From the NCBI RefSeq assembly GCF_964355755.1, contig NC_092679.1, positions 10,718,932-10,782,931 on the forward strand: DNA of 64,000 nt, in the 5' to 3' direction. Positions within the stretch are counted from its first letter, which is position 1; each line of letters begins with the position of its first letter. The translations under genes and the position numbers were made by a program. Source of the DNA: Antedon mediterranea. Lineage: Eukaryota > Echinodermata > Crinoidea > Comatulida > Antedonidae. The notes beneath the pieces are model-generated. The model made no database searches, was not told the DNA's origin, and was given only the letters and a program-made list of their open reading frames with translations. Below are positions 48,141-59,320 of the stretch, in pieces.

Positions 48141-50384
48141 GGGTGTCACGAAACCTAAGATCACGAAAACTAAGACCCACTAAGACCTAAGATCACGAAA
48201 CCTAAGATTAGATTGCCAATAGTTCCCTTTCGCAGCTGCCTTGTATTTTAACTGTAAATGTGTTTATCCTGAATCGAATACCACTACTTTTTATAATAAT
48301 AATAATTACTACTTTTATGAAGAAGAATCAATAAATAACAAATAATAAATAACATTTTACAGACATTTTTTCATGCGAATTTCGCATACTCCAATATGTT
48401 TAATATTTTCTTTTCTATGGAACGCCAAAAGAGCAACATTAATAGAGGGCTAAAAACTATGTGGACTCCATCTATTTAACGGATATTTGTTGGAGAAAAT
48501 CATGTTCAATTTCAATATATTTTGTCACTGTTAATACAAATAACAAGTTACTGTCGCCCTTGATGCTGATTTTAAGATTCTTTGAAAACAGAAAAGTATT
48601 AGCAGTAACAGATTACCGCATTTTTATTGACAAAATATATTGAAATTAAACGTGCATTTTACCAATAAATACATTAAAAGTAGACGCATTCCACCCTCTA
48701 TTACTGTTGCTCTTTTGGCGCTCCATAGAAACGAAGTTATTGAACATTGGGTATGCGAAATTTGTGAATAGTGTGCGAGAAACGCATCTGTAAAATCACC
48801 AATGTTTATTTATAAATAATACCCAAGTATTTATTTGTTCCTTTTTATGTGAATCTCCTTCATAAAAGTATGAGGCCTAATTCTTTTTTTTTTCTTTTAT
48901 AGGCTCGTCCCACTTTTATTCCAGTTTGCATTCGTTTACAAGTTTGTTTGTTGTTCCCTAAATTACATTAACCCTCTTTGGGAAGTCTTGCTGTACTGTA
49001 ACCTCATTTGGAAGACACTGAACCAGAACGGTTGAATAGTTTTACATACAATTAATAAGTGTTTTTTTATTTTCTATATGATTCTTACACTTATTAAATT
49101 TGTCTGTTGTGGATAATTTCCATCTTTTTAGTCTTTTTTTACATATAAGGATTCGATGTAACAACTTAAAATTAAATTGAGCTACTTTTACCATGTGTTT
49201 CATTCTACATACCTTTCTATTCCATATTTCATTTCAGTCAATAATTTCATCTCTAAATTCTACTTCCCATTTCATTTGAGGATTTGGAATAATACATATC
49301 ATTTATAAACTGCTTTAATAGTAAGACGATCTTATCCTATTACGAAATATATTATATTCTCTTAATTGTACATCTATGTGTGCATTTTCCAACTTTATTT
49401 GTTCTTTCCATATCTCAGGTATTGCATTTATTGTTGCAAAGTACTCAATTAATCTATTTTGTTTATTCGACAGAGTTGGAATAATTTCAGCTGCCGTCAA
49501 TAACCTGTTATTAACGACTATATCGTTTACTGTTTTGTATCCAGAGTTTAACCAGGTGTTAAAATATAGAGATTTTCACTCAATTGATGTTATAAATTTG
49601 TTTTCCCATAAGTGTTGTGACTTAATTTCTTGTAAATTTTGCGGCTCTAAATAATATAAAATATAATAATAAACAATGTTTAACTTTAAAGCTGCTTTCA
49701 ACATATTCATATAAAATACTGGCATATTTTTTAATTTAGTATGCGCTTCAGTATTTATTTTACTACAATTCACAGTATAATCAACTGGATGCATATAGTA
49801 GTTTGGAATACATTTCCAAATACCTGGGTTAGTCCACTAAGATATTAAAATTCACCATATTTATACAACCTTTATCTACTGTGTTTATTAGAGTTTTTCT
49901 TTTAATTTTTTCCCTTTTCCCCACAAAAATCACAATATATCAACTTTTGGAAAGATATATGATGGTACATCTATTATACAAGCATTGTATATTAATTTGG
50001 AAATGGCAAGAGATTGCCAAAAAACGTAAGGTTTCGTTTTTCCCATAGTTTTAGCGTATTGCCTAATTTTAAAACTGTATCATCCCAATTTCTTCAGACC
50101 CAATTGTTTGTTGTGAAACAAAGGTATATATTTACTCAACGGGTGAAAATATTGTGAGTTTATTTTTGTTTGTTTTTGTAATAAATATTTAATTCAATTT
50201 ATGGTACTAAAGCATTAATAAATGAAACGTACTATGGTTAAAATGATGTATAGGTCAACAATTATTGTTTTTAAGCTGTCGTATTATCTTAGAATTTGTA
50301 ATATAAGTTATGGGGTCTTAACGTTTCGTGATCTTAGGTCTTAGGGGGTCTTAGGTTTCGTGATCTTAGGTTTCGTGACATCCC
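48141..50384. mobile_element. MULE-like element 1 (GGGTGTCACGAAACC ends)
   Basis: Left end GGGTGTCACGAAACCTAAGA (48141) and right end GATCTTAGGTTTCGTGACAT (to 50384) are inverted repeats of about 60 bases. An inner inverted pair, CTATGGAACGCCAAAAGAGC near 48415 and GCTCTTTTGGCGCTCCATAG near 48709, is shared with element 2. A LINE remnant is nested inside. No transposase frame and no clear target duplication. Confidence 0.75.
49290..50110 (-). pseudogene. L1-like LINE ORF2 C-terminal remnant
   Basis: The minus strand encodes KLWEKRNLTFFG (near 50060), then LWENKFITSIEXKSLYFNTW, SGYKTVNDIVVNNRLLTAAE and IPEIWKEQIKLENAHID (49660-49320). These match the post-reverse-transcriptase region of L1/Tx1-type elements (WxKRxLxxxG, LWxNxFI, WxxxGxxxVxDxV). 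Frameshifts separate the parts. Confidence 0.7.
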
Positions 50385-50387
50385 TCC

Positions 50388-50875
50388 ATATTAATCTTGC
50401 TCCTCAATCTATCTCTCAATTACTTGCTAAGATCTCATTTAATGGGCGCATGGCCACACGGCAGATCACTAACGGTGATCTCCCTATATCCAGACCTTAT
50501 TTGGAACTTTTCAAACAGTCTTTTAGCTTCAATGCTCCAACTTTTTAAAATTCTCTTCCTTTAGATATCCGACTTGCCTCATCTTACTCTTCCTTCTAAT
50601 TTCTGCTCAAGAACCATCTTCTTGTTTAGTTGATTCCTTTTTCCTATCTTTTCTTCTGTGATGGCCAATTTAATTTAATTTTATTCATTTAATTTCTTAT
50701 TCTAAATTGTTTGTGCTTTATTTATTTGTTTTATAAATTATATTTATTTTAATTTAATTTTTATTGTTACATGCCTATGTCTCGTCATGGTGTATTTTTG
50801 TGAGGGTCCCTAATGATCAGCTTCAGATGGACCACCTTCGTAAAATATTGTTGAAAAAAAATTAATAAATAAAAT
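50388..50875 (+). pseudogene. CR1-like LINE 3' end
   Basis: The plus strand encodes NGRMATRQITNGDLPISRPY and LFKQSFSFNAPTFXNSLPLD, then SSFxFLLKNHLL, the usual last residues of CR1-type elements. This is followed by a 3' region ending AATTAATAAATAAA near 50873. It starts exactly at the right edge of MULE-like element 1. Confidence 0.75.
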
Positions 50876-51310
50876 CCTTCATATCTTTTTATTTAAATGC
50901 AAAAATATTTAAACATAACTAAGTAATGTGTCCCACCATACAACATGACAATTTGACTCAGCATTACTATGATTGAAGTTACTTGCATTATACAGTACTT
51001 GCTTAAACATTATTATAGTATTGTAACTATTTCTTTTTTGTTTATTATTATAGGTGTTTTATTTTTGTATTGTTTTTTTTATTACAGATGTTTGATAATC
51101 TGCCCATATATGCTGCTGGAATGAATAAGTACATCATTTCAACATAATAACTTCGATTATATCACCATCGAACAAAATATGCTAGACCTAGGGCCTAGCC
51201 TCAAAGAATATAATAATTATGGTGTATTTTATTCATCTTTGCTAATTTTAAAATTGTAGTTTAATCAAACTTTTTAAACAATGTGAAAATTAATATAATT
51301 CCGTATTTTT
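50876..51310. other. AT-rich non-coding stretch
   Basis: No gene or ordered repeat recognised. Confidence 0.4.
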
Positions 51311-51699
51311 AGTCGCGTGGAAGCGACTCTATAGCTAACTATGTTGGTTGGTTGGTTGCGTAATTTAATTATTATTTCAGGCAATTTTAAGCGTTTACAA
51401 AATTGCCATGAGTGCGCATATTTTTGCGCGCGCACTGCGCGTTAAATGTTATTGCGCACTCTTTTTGCCCGATTTCTGTTTTCTTGACTTACTTTTCAAC
51501 TCGAAATTACGTTATACGAGCACGTCAAAAGTGACAGGCTACGCACGTGTAAATTAAAAAAATATAAATGTTTTTAAACATTTCAACATTTCTAAACATG
51601 TTCAGTAATTTCGGTCAGTATAGTTCACTATGTCGGTCGGTCGGTCTGTCTGTCGGTCTGTCTGTCGGTCTGGTATCACTATGCATTGTAGCACGCGAC
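51311..51699 (-). mobile_element. Hairpin-ended element F
   Basis: Minus strand. The 5' end (right) has AGTCGCGTG (complement at 51690-51698). The 3' end (left) is AGTCGC-loop-GCGACT (51311-51328). Its interior (TTTTTGCGCGCGCACTGCGC near 51420; ACGTTATACGAGCACGT near 51509) matches the body of element C. GGTCGGTCTGTC microsatellite lies near the right end. Confidence 0.65.
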
Positions 51700-51712
51700 T
51701 TAATGGCTGTTG

Positions 51713-52818
51713 GCGGGTGTCACGAAACCTAAGACCACGAAAGCTAAGACCCCCTAAGACCTAAGATCACGAAAGCTAAGACCCAAGACCTAAGATTACA
51801 AATTCTAAGATATACTACAGCTTAAAAACAATACTTGTTTATCCATACATAATTTTAAACACAGTAGGTTTCATTTATTACCATAAATATAATTTAATAC
51901 TACCGCAAAACATAGATAAACTCACATTATTTTCGCCCGTTGAGTAAATGTATATTTTTTCTTTACAACAAACAAACTTGACGGATTGTTTTTTGGTATA
52001 TATTTACTCCAATGTGTTGGTTCAGAGGATGTTTTTCTTACGCACCTGCCTTTCTTGTATTTTGACTCCAAATTTGTTGACTAACTTTATCCTGAATACC
52101 ACACTTTAAAATTAGGACTTATAAGTACTTTCAGAAGGAGAAACACATAATAACAAATAAATAAATCCTTTAAATTTATGATTTTACAGACGTTTCTTTG
52201 TATACTGTAATGTACGTAACTCCTCGAGCTCCCCATGCTCAATGTTTTTGTTTCTATGGAGCGCCAAAAGAGCAACAATAATAGTACAAGTATAAAAACA
52301 GAAAGAAAACGAAACAAAAAAACTTATCATGATTTTTAAGTTAAAATTTATTTGCCAGTATTTATTTCTTCGTACTTGCATGATTATACTATTATCATTA
52401 CAATTTTAATTTTACATTGTTCCATCCACACTGTAGATGGACTCCAACAGAGTTTTCAGCCCTCTATATAATTTTTGCTCTTTTGACGTTCCATAGAAAC
52501 AAAAACATTGAGCATGGGGAGCTCGAGGAGTTACATTACAGTATACTGCTACTAGTGTACTGTAGGCTAGTCATTTTGTGTGCGAGAAAAACGTCTGTAA
52601 AATCATCAATTTAAAAATGTATTTGTTACTTTTTATGTGATTCTTTTTCATGAAAGTGCCAATTCTAAGGTGTGGTTATTCAGAATAAATGTTGGGAGTT
52701 AAAATACAAGGCAGGTGCGAAAGATAAATATTTGTAATCTTAGGTCTTGGGTCTTAGCTTTCGTTATCTTAGGTCTTAGGGGGTCTTAGCTTTCGTGGTC
52801 TTAGGTTTCGTGACACCC
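51713..52818. mobile_element. MULE-like element 2 with 10-bp target duplication
   Basis: Inverted ends of about 85 bases, starting GGGTGTCACGAAACCTAAGA. A perfect duplication GGCTGTTGGC flanks it at 51703-51712 and 52819-52828. The inner inverted pair (CTATGGAGCGCCAAAAGAGC near 52255, GCTCTTTTGACGTTCCATAG near 52478) is shared with element 1. A 9-10-base duplication fits Mutator-like elements. Non-autonomous. Confidence 0.85.
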
Positions 52819-52828
52819 GGCTGTTGGC

Positions 52829-53540
52829 CTTGTTTAATGTGATTTAGATTTTGATAAACTTATTATACAGAACAATTAAATGTTGATTGTACACTGCGTG
52901 TATGTAAACTTGTTTTATTGCCGTATTTTGAATAATTAAAAATTTAGATTTATTTCGCTTTATCATTGAAAATCAAAATTTATTCATTTAGGCCTAATTA
53001 AACAATATAATAAACAAATGGATGAGAAGTTCCGACTTCTGACTGGGATAATTTGTCATTGAGCTATGCGGATCTAACTTGGTTTGGTGTCTTTTGCAAT
53101 ACTAAATTGATAAAGTTGATTTGTATTATTATTCTTATTATTGTTAACATAAATACTAGGCCTAGGGCCTAGCCTAGAAGAAAAAGCAAATTATTATTAC
53201 TTCTACTCTCGAAATAAACATATACTGGGCTTACATACGATACAAAATCCCCTATCATGGACAACACAATGAGTGACGCACTAATCCAATAAAAAGCCCC
53301 TATTGTGGACAAAAAATCCCCCACGGACGATGATCGACTCTCGATGTGCCGCGCGTGTACTTGGGCAAGTTTGAGCAAGTTAGACTAGGCTCCATGCAGC
53401 AGTCACATTTTTTCATTTGACCCGATGTCAAGGGTCATATTTGTTGAGACGTGAAAAGGGCCGAAAGGTAACAGCACTGAATGATGAAAGCACTTAACGT
53501 AATTCTAAAAGGGCCAAATAGAAAAGCTCCAACGATGAAA
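52829..53540. other. Non-coding stretch
   Basis: No gene recognised. CCCTATCATGG / CCCTATTGTGG words recur near 53250-53310. Confidence 0.4.
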
Positions 53541-53840
53541 AAGCCGTATGAAGATGAAAAAGCCGTATGAAATGGTAAAAGAGCTGTATGAAATGATGAA
53601 AGAGCCGTATGAAATGGTAAAAGAGCCGTATGAAATGATGATGAAAGAACCGTATGAAATGGTAAAAGAGCCGTATGAAATGGTAAAAGAGCCGTATGAA
53701 ATGATGAAAGAGCCGTATGAAATGATGAAAGAGCCGTATGAAATGGTAAAAGAGCCGTATGAAATTATGAAAGAGCCGTATGAAATGGTAAAAGAGCCGA
53801 ACGTAATGGTAAAAGTGCCGAACGTAATGGTAAAAGAGCC
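53540..53840. repeat. 21-bp minisatellite (open frame EPYEMVK)
   Basis: About 14 copies of GAGCCGTATGAAATGGTAAAA alternating with GATGAAA variants. The 110-residue open frame 53548-53880 reflects the unit length and is probably not a gene. Confidence 0.9.
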
Positions 53841-54044
53841 AAATAGAAAAGCACCAAACCAGATTTCACAAACCCTATAATTTTAATCGTACGCTATGGG
53901 TTTGAACGGGTCAGTCTAATTACCGAAAACGATCATAAACAACCGAAAACAAACTAAAAACAAAACAAAAAAATCTAAATATTTTTTTTTAAATTATATA
54001 AATTTGTTTTATTACTTACTTCAGAAAAAATCGAAGATTCCAAA

Positions 54045-54375
54045 GGTTTCACTTCCGCCGTGGTAACTCACTTCCGCCGTGGCATTCTGTAATTTGCCGT
54101 GGTGTTTCATTACTAATTTGCCGTGGTGTTTCAATACTAATTTGCCGTGGTGTTTCATTTTTAAGTTGCCGTGGTATTTTTGTTAAATTGCCGCGATGTT
54201 TTATTTTTAATTTGCCGTGGTATTTTTGTTAAATTGCCGCGATGTTTTATTTTTAATTTGCCGTGATGTTTTATTTTTAATTTGCCGTGGGTTATTTCAA
54301 ATTGCCGTGGCTTTTTTCAAATTGCCGTGGCATTTTTTTTAAAGTTGCCGTGATATTTTTTGAAAGTTGCCGTGA
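54045..54375. repeat. TTGCCGTGG minisatellite
   Basis: About 14 units of 22-30 bases containing TTTGCCGTGGTGTTTCATTT or variants with GCGATG and GATATT, lying inside the element 53908-55466. Confidence 0.88.
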
Positions 54376-54669
54376 CACTTATAGGCTACCGTAATAACTG
54401 CTTATGCGCGCGTTTTGAATGATATTTATAACTCGACTACGGTGATTTTAATAATAGATTTTATTGTGAATTGTTATCGTGAGCTTGTTTTAAGTATACT
54501 TTATAGTTCCTAAAATTATCAATAATATTCTTTACAATATAATTTGAAAACTATAGGCCTAATTAAATTGATCATGATTAACGTATTCACAATTGTGAGG
54601 AGTACACGCGTTGGTTTCTGGATCAAAAATCGAAAGACTAAAATCAAAATATGTTTACAGATTCTTTAA

Positions 54670-55199
54670 AGATGTATTGTCCCTTTGACTAATTCAACAA
54701 AAAATTTCGAAAAAAAGTTGGTCATTTTGAAGTATCATAATAGTTATTAACTTTCACCAAAAATTAGTCGAAAAAAAAATAATTTAACCGAAATACAGAC
54801 GTTTTTTTGTTCAAAAAATTACTTTGACTTCCAGTCAAAGTTTTCGATTAAAACATATCTCATAATGCAACGCGCTTGTTTGGCTACTCTGTATGCATAA
54901 TCATAAAACTTCTTCGTGATCTGTGTGAAAACACCTTCTCAACCGCGATGAGTTGTAAACAATCCTAAGCATCATGCATAATGCATACTAATGGTTTGAA
55001 ATCTTTGTTTACTTTTGCTCGTGACGATTTTCCAGACGAAATGTTATCAAATTAATTTACCTGTTAATTACGTAAACTTTTTGTTTTTGGCTCGAATTTT
55101 CAACTTAAAGTGAATAGCTTTAATATTACTTTGATATGGCCAATTTATATTTAGAATATTTTGTTTTTAATTTTTTGTGTTTCAAGAGACAATACATCT
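54670..55199. mobile_element. TTAA-flanked MITE (AGATGTATTGTC ends), copy 2
   Basis: TTAA (54666-54669) then AGATGTATTGTCCC; right end GAGACAATACATCT then TTAA (55200-55203). 530 bases, nested in the element 53908-55466. Confidence 0.8.
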
Positions 55200-55559
55200 T
55201 TAAGTAAATGTACGATGTTATCATTGAGTTTGTACGCTTTTTAGTTGTATGTTGAACCCTACCATTTCTTTTACGCGCGCGGTTCTCTCAGTCATGGTCT
55301 TAGTAGCTTTAGAAACACCCATCAGTAGAGGGCGACATTAACACAAATTATTTTGTAAGTTTGTTTTCGGTATTTAGATTTTTAAACAAAATTTTCGGTA
55401 TGTTTTCGGTTTTTTTCCCGGTTGTTTTTTGTTATTTATGGTTGTTTTCGGTAATTAGACTAACCGAGAAATAATATAGCATGTATTATATATTTGTAAA
55501 AAGTCCCTTTTATTTATTTAATTAAATTTGAATAAGTAGCTAGTAGCTGAACATCACAG

Positions 55560-56440
55560 ACATAAGTAGGCATCAATACATTAAATTCTAGTTCTAGTTC
55601 TGGGTTCAGCTCCCAGGCAGGCTTTCGCCTGTCAGTGGTGCTAGCCTCTTTCTCCACCTTTTTCTATCCAGCATCTCTCCGCTATTTCTTAGTTCTTGTA
55701 ATGTAGGCATGTTATTTCTATATAGGATATCTTTTATTGTCACGTCCATCCACCTTTTTCTTGGTCTTCTTTCCAATTTCAACATCTCTTAACGATTTTC
55801 TTATCATTCTTTCCTAGCCAGCCATCTCAGCTTCAATTTTATTTCTGATTGGTGTTATTCCTACTTGTCTCCGGGTCTCCTCCTCTTCTTATTTTGTCTA
55901 ATCTGGTCTTATTGAAAATTCTCTGAGAGGTCTCATTTCTAAGGCTTGAATCCTACTCCAATCTGTTGTTGTTATTGCCAATGTTTCTGTACCATACATC
56001 AATGTGGGGGACAGGACTGTATCAAAGATTATTTGCTTGGTTTTCTTGGGTACATGTTTGTCTTTCAGAATAGGATGGTACAGAGCACCCACATTCCTGC
56101 TAAATGTCCCAATTCTCTCTGTTATATCCTGTTTGTTTTCACCTTCTCTCATGATGATGCTTCCTAAATATTTTGCTCTCTCTGCGTATTTCACAGTTTC
56201 TTCACTGATGGTGAAATGTTCTTCTTTCTTCCTACTGACACAGAGGATTTCAGTCTTTCGAGACGTTTAACTTCATCCCTGCTTTTATGAAGCAATGATG
56301 TATTGCAATGTCGTCTGCATAGGCCATGAAGAGACTTGTGTTAGGGTGGATTATGTTTTAATTTAAAATGTCTGATGACGCTGTCCATGCGATAAGTATA
56401 GGCGAAAGCTTTATTTTAAACACTGGGTTTCATCAGAGTT
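55560..56440 (-). pseudogene. LINE reverse transcriptase C-terminal remnant
   Basis: The minus strand shows FMAYADDIAIHHCF (near 56320), MKLNVSK, RAKYLGSIIMREGENKQD, RIGTFSRNVGALYHPILKDK and VLSPTLMYGTETLAI (56194-55930). The region to 55600 gives WLGRKE-, KKVDGRD- and RRDAG-type basic motifs in changing frames. Frameshifted and 5'-truncated. Confidence 0.85.
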
Positions 56441-56869
56441 TACAAAAGTGAAACATATTGTTACTTTTAATCGTTTATTAAACCTAAGTGAAATTAAGAA
56501 TAAATTAATTATAAAAGAAATTGGATTAATGAATACAATACACTTGAAAATGTGGATAAATGTAGTTAAGAACAACAATAAACAGGTAAATATGGTTACA
56601 AAATGTGACGTAATAGACACAATTTTAGAAACGACTATGAAATATACATATTTACACTTCGTCAAAAACATTTTTATTCCTCCTCCTCCTCCTTTAAATC
56701 AAACGTAGTTGATATGACCGCTTTAGGTTTGATTTAAATGTTATATTATATTTACTTTATGTATATACATATATATATAAAAGTGTCAAATATCAAAATT
56801 AGTGTAACAAATTGCGTGAATTCATTTTGATTATAGGGCCTATTTAGTGTATGTTACATCACCACCTGA
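56441..56869. other. Stretch with an 86-codon frame on both strands
   Basis: Frames at 56448-56708 (+) and 56411-56671 (-) overlap almost completely. Neither has a recognisable family, and a CCT microsatellite ends it. I cannot call a gene. Confidence 0.4.
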
Positions 56870-57545
56870 AATGGGACAAATTGCCATCCAACTTTTCTAG
56901 AACAGAAGTAATCATTCAGGATAGGAAGCGAGATATAGGCCTAAGGGATGAAAATTAAAAATTGATCAATTACAACAAGGTACCTTTTAGCTTTTCGCTT
57001 TTTTTGTATCCCCATTGAGATCCAGCCACTGATGGTAATTTGGTATTTTATTACATTTTTATGATTACAGGTTAATAATACGTCATTGTAAAAAAGCACA
57101 TACCTCATTTCATCAGTTGACATAAGGTCAATTTAATCAGTTGACATAAGGTCAAAGGTCAACATTTTAATATGCGTATTAATTTCCAAATAGATGCAAA
57201 GTTGTCCAAATTATGATATCGATGATTTTACAACTAATCAAATTATTTGATCAGTAATGTTTGTTATTTCATTATAATTTTGATTAATATAATTAATACT
57301 GTAATTAATCAAACTTATTAATTAATAAGATTAATTAATCAGACCTAACATTTTACGGTGACCTTAGGCCTAAATAAAATAAATGGTAAAGTAAAACTTA
57401 TAAAACTTTTAAAAATTCATTTTGCAACGATTGGTCAGAACATTTTGAAGCAATAAACTATTTGATTTGATCTGCTTTTTTATGTTGGTAATATATAATT
57501 TGTTTTTTATTTGTCTAGGTACCCAGATAACTGAGAATACTTAGT
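56870..57545 (+). repeat. Dispersed repeat S, copy 2 (with perfect DR1)
   Basis: Same order of blocks as 31600-32440, with AGGTCA-A-AGGTCA at 57149-57161. A short local duplication of TTGACATAAGGTCAA precedes the motif. Confidence 0.8.
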
Positions 57546-58306
57546 TATGTACTATAGCCAGTCTGTGTACCTTAACTGGTAAACAAATGTAATTATGTGG
57601 TTTTTGTTTACATTTGGTAGTTTTGTAAAGTTTACGGATTAGTTTCCATTGGTTTTTCACGCCTTGAGCACTTTGGTGTATAAGCGTATACACAAATCTT
57701 ACTATATTATTGGTTGTCACTTTTGTCATCTCCATTGCAATCAGAACATAGTACAACTAGTACGTCCAGGATATGTACATACCAACCCAGTGAATAGATA
57801 AATCTGGCACCCATGTCCATGATTTTCTGGACTATCCAAACAATAGCCTGTAGGCCTACACCAAAAGGGCATATACTTGCATTGCTATAATTAAAATGAT
57901 TCTAAAAAGAGATGATTAACTCTGACCTTTGTTGTAGAGCACATGTTTCACAACTTCTAGAAACTATTCTGAGAAGATTTTGGTCATTGCCTAGTTCTGT
58001 AAAAAAGGTTTGATTATCTATATACATGACCACCAGGATTGATTCCTTATTTCTCTTTCGAAAAAAAGGAAGAGACATAATCATTTACAGTGAGCACCAT
58101 CATCCGAGCATTGCTATTTATAAATATTAGTTGACATTGACTTGGTTCTATTAGTCTGCGACCCTTGCCACGGTCAATAATGATTGTTGATGTCCCATTC
58201 ATTGTATCCTTTAGTCAATTGTTTTGCAATACTAGGCCTATGCAATGTTTTGTTATGAATAAGCTTGAATTGAAATGAAAAATATTTAGGTGTTTACGTT
58301 CGTTAG
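57546..58306. other. Stretch with weak exon-like pieces
   Basis: Minus-strand segment about 57996-57927 lies between TTTTTTACAG and GTCAGA and reads ELGNDQNLLRIVSRSCETCA. It looks exon-like but matches nothing I know. Confidence 0.25.
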
Positions 58307-58402
58307 ATAGACACAAGAAGCGTGTCAAATGAGTTTATTTCTCCTGACTTTGAACAGTATATATGCAACCTTGTGGAAGATGGACCTTATATTATAGAAC
58401 AG
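58307..58402 (+). CDS. Possible ERMARD-like N-terminal exon (isolated)
   Basis: A 96-base open segment between acceptor TTCGTTAG and a weak donor GTTTCC encodes 32 residues, including FISPDFEQYICNLVEDG. The spacing SP-x5-ICNL equals that in the N terminus of human ERMARD as I remember it. No partner exons were found in the remaining 5.6 kb, though introns here can be longer than that. It could be the start of a second ERMARD copy, an unrelated exon, or chance. An in-frame TAG sits in the acceptor itself. Confidence 0.3.
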
Positions 58403-59029
58403 GTTTCCTTTCTCTTCAGAAAACAAAATGTTGGTACTACAGTATGCACGGGAAAATGTTTTTATGAAAATAAAACAAAAACTATCTCTGGCTAGCAACC
58501 ATATCGAGACTCATACTAACGATATGCCCTTGATAACAATTATGATCTGTCTGTGAAGATCCAGTTTTTACTAGCCAATGAAAGTAAAAATTTAAAGCAT
58601 TATGGACAAAGATTGAGTCAATGTGTCGTCAACTAGGGAAACCGGGAATATTTTCAAAAGGGAAAGAAATCCTGATGGTGGTCCCTTATGAAAGCATACA
58701 TAAAACATACATACAGTATTTGCAGTACAGTAACTTGACAATAAAAAGACACATTCGTAGATAACGTTTCTACAAGCTTGGACATTGCTTTTGGGCTCTG
58801 GGTTTATAAACCATACAGTGACGAATCAAGTGAATAGAAAAATATAAACTTTTTGAACAAAAATGATTTGCACATTTGTAGAATTTCATTTGCACGTTCA
58901 ACGTCAAAACTAATCGTTTCCACATTTACCGGCGTGACGTTTGCACATACAGATTAGCACATTTGAGGTTATTTGCACATTTAAAGGCCATCACAACCGC
59001 ACCGGAATACCTTAAATTAATATGTTATA
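58403..59029. other. Non-coding stretch
   Basis: TTTGCACATTT-like words recur near 58866-58980. No gene seen. Confidence 0.4.
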
Positions 59030-59320
59030 TAAACATGAATGTCACCTTCAATTCTGAATAGCTGTAAATGGTTCAAATATACAGTACAGATAGGTCGTGA
59101 AATTATACGACCCATGTTAACAAATTGTTAGATATGATGACGTCATTAAAATGAAAATGGTGGTAGCCCATAAGAAGGCTGTATGAGCAAGATTGAGAAA
59201 ATCTGACACAGCCTATAAAGCGAAATACGCTCTGTTGAACTGATAATCTATAACGAAAAAGACAAAAATCCTATTTTAAACATTAAGGTGGCCAATGATG
59301 ACAAATGTCCAGTTTAGGTT
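59030..59320 (+). mobile_element. Partial copy E of the A/B element body
   Basis: Matches 19440-19740 in order (GGTCGTGAAATTATACGACC, GATATGATGACGTCATTAAA, then CGAAAAAGACAAAAATCC). Neither hairpin end is present. TGACGTCA lies at 59138. Confidence 0.7.

Larger units (their letters stand above)
53908..55466. mobile_element. Element with GGTTAGTCTAATTACCGAAAAC ends
   Basis: Inverted ends of about 50 bases: TCAGTCTAATTACCGAAAAC at 53911 and GTTTTCGGTAATTAGACTAA at 55444. Inside are the TTGCCGTGG minisatellite and a nested TTAA MITE. No coding content. Confidence 0.75.

Noticed and set aside
53548-53880. Open frame of EPYEMVK repeats
   Set aside because: Unit length of 21 bases explains it; no flanking domain, start context or splice signals.
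56411-56708. Overlapping 86-codon frames on both strands
   Set aside because: No family match, no splice signals, and the overlap suggests low-complexity composition.
57927-57996. Minus-strand exon-like segment ELGNDQNLLRIVSRSC
   Set aside because: Splice-like ends, but no matching partner exon or family; noted only as a weak piece.
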